Shown here: piece after piece, positions 63,244 through 64,000 of the stretch
Numbering within the stretch: position 1 is the stretch's first letter
How the letters are laid out: each line of letters opens with the position of its first letter
Origin: Flavobacteriaceae bacterium HL-DH10
GTDB lineage: Bacteria > Bacteroidota > Bacteroidia > Flavobacteriales > Flavobacteriaceae
NCBI GenBank assembly: GCA_031826515.1
Contig: CP134536.1
Coordinates: forward strand, 2,734,501 to 2,798,500
Length of the DNA: 64,000 nucleotides
Direction of reading: 5' to 3'
Program-made: the position numbers and the translations under genes
Notes under the pieces: model-generated
What the model was told of the DNA's origin: nothing
The model's input: only the letters and a program-made list of their open reading frames with translations
The model's database searches: none

Positions 63244-64000
63244 TTGAAACTCTCAATAATCATACTAAATTATAATGTACGCTATTTTTTAGAGCTCTGT
63301 CTAAAAAGTGTTGAAGCTGCTATTGCAAATATTGATGCAGAAATTATTGTCATAGATAATAATTCTGAAGATGATAGTTGTAATATGGTTAGAGCGTGCT
63401 TTCCAGAAGTTAATCTTATTGAAAATAAAGAAAATCTAGGTTTTTCAAAAGGAAATAATGTTGGTGTTTTGCAAGCTAAAGGAGAATATTTATGTATTTT
63501 GAATCCAGATACAGTAGTTGCAGAAGATACTTTTGTAAAGGTATTAGAGTTTTCTGAAAATCAAGATAATTTAGGTATTGTTGGTTGTAAGTTAATTAAC
63601 GGAGGCGGTTTGTTTTTGCCTGAAAGTAAACGGAATATACCTACGGTAAATGTAGCATTCAAAAAAATATTAGGCTTTTCTAAAGATTATTATGCAAATC
63701 ATGTAGATAAAAACGAAAATGGAGAAGTAGATATTTTGGTAGGTGCATTTATGTTAATTAAAAAGAACGTTTATAATGAAGTTGGAGGTTTTGATGAAGA
63801 CTATTTTATGTATGGTGAAGATATAGACTTGTCTTATAAAGTATTAAAAAAAGGATATAAGAATTATTATTTTGGAAAGGCTATAATTATTCATTTTAAA
63901 GGAGAAAGCACATTAAAAGACCGTTATTATGCGCGTCGTTTTTTTGGTGCTATGAAAATATTCTATAAAAAGCATTTTAAAAAAAATAGATTATTCGATA
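63244..64000 (+). CDS. Family 2 glycosyltransferase, 3' end outside window
   Basis: From TTG 63244 the frame stays open to the window edge (~252 codons). LSIIILNYNVRYFLELCLKS begins the GT-A fold; VIDNNSEDDS is the nucleotide-sugar site, and NPDT the DXD-like motif. VGAFMLIKKNVYNEVGGFDE and YGEDIDLSYKVLKKGY are typical of the rhamnosyltransferase-like GT2 group. No ATG precedes LSIII, so TTG is the likely start. It should build a surface polysaccharide. Confidence 0.88.
   Translation, partial: MKLSIIILNYNVRYFLELCLKSVEAAIANIDAEIIVIDNNSEDDSCNMVRACFPEVNLIENKENLGFSKGNNVGVLQAKGEYLCILNPDTVVAEDTFVKVLEFSENQDNLGIVGCKLINGGGLFLPESKRNIPTVNVAFKKILGFSKDYYANHVDKNENGEVDILVGAFMLIKKNVYNEVGGFDEDYFMYGEDIDLSYKVLKKGYKNYYFGKAIIIHFKGESTLKDRYYARRFFGAMKIFYKKHFKKNRLFD

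Overview
The window is a low-GC chromosomal segment of a Flavobacteriaceae-type member of the Bacteroidota, probably a marine or cold-adapted one. The sequence shows this by TAnnTTTG-type promoter elements, an almost complete lack of Shine-Dalgarno sites except in front of rpsU, several lipoproteins with an acidic or polar residue after the lipobox Cys, a CarboxypepD_reg/beta-barrel receptor, many Bacteroidota-typical families (DUF2851, DUF3467, DUF4369, DUF3494) and the short dispersed repeats common in this family. Genus assignment is not possible from the sequence alone.

Layout. 1-3.5 kb: end of a PlsC-like acyltransferase, recQ, a pentapeptide-repeat protein. 3.7-5.0 kb: an accessory two-gene unit, an unrecognised 259-aa protein overlapping a PIN-domain ribonuclease. 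5.0-7.9 kb: a patch bounded by two imperfect copies of an ~88-bp sequence, carrying an ice-binding-like lipoprotein and a small secreted basic protein. 7.9-22.3 kb: housekeeping and membrane genes (topoisomerase III, RluE-like pseudouridine synthase, ECF sigma plus membrane partner, KDG kinase, TonB-like protein, K+ channel, AGCS symporter, HhH protein, acyl-CoA dehydrogenase).

22.3-37.7 kb is the conserved translation/transcription core: rpsU, xerC-like, hpf, tRNA-Thr/Tyr/Gly/Thr, tuf, tRNA-Trp, secE, nusG, rplK, rplA, rplJ, rplL, rpoB, rpoC, followed by a DUF3467 gene. 37.7-41.8 kb: prfC on the minus strand, then idi, queD-like, manA, a small ORF and a second identical tRNA-Thr(TGT). 41.9-64 kb: envelope and maintenance genes: DUF4369 and beta-barrel proteins, a VanX-like dipeptidase, a frameshifted DEAD-box helicase, MOSC, YkgJ, DUF1080, FKBP, Dus, CIA30 and radical SAM proteins, htpG, fabH, a TonB-dependent receptor-like protein, a CoA-binding protein, an SSS symporter, recR and the start of a glycosyltransferase.

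The most notable points are: a gene-free transcription unit at ~43.7-44.07 kb (paired direct repeats, promoter element, ~140-nt non-coding stretch, terminator), which looks like an unannotated small RNA; the PIN ribonuclease with an unusually large partner; a dispersed repeat that is translated in frame inside two genes (topB-like and a radical SAM gene); an A7 tract that breaks the DEAD-box helicase and would be repaired by a -1 slip; and the strong Shine-Dalgarno of rpsU in a window where other genes lack one.
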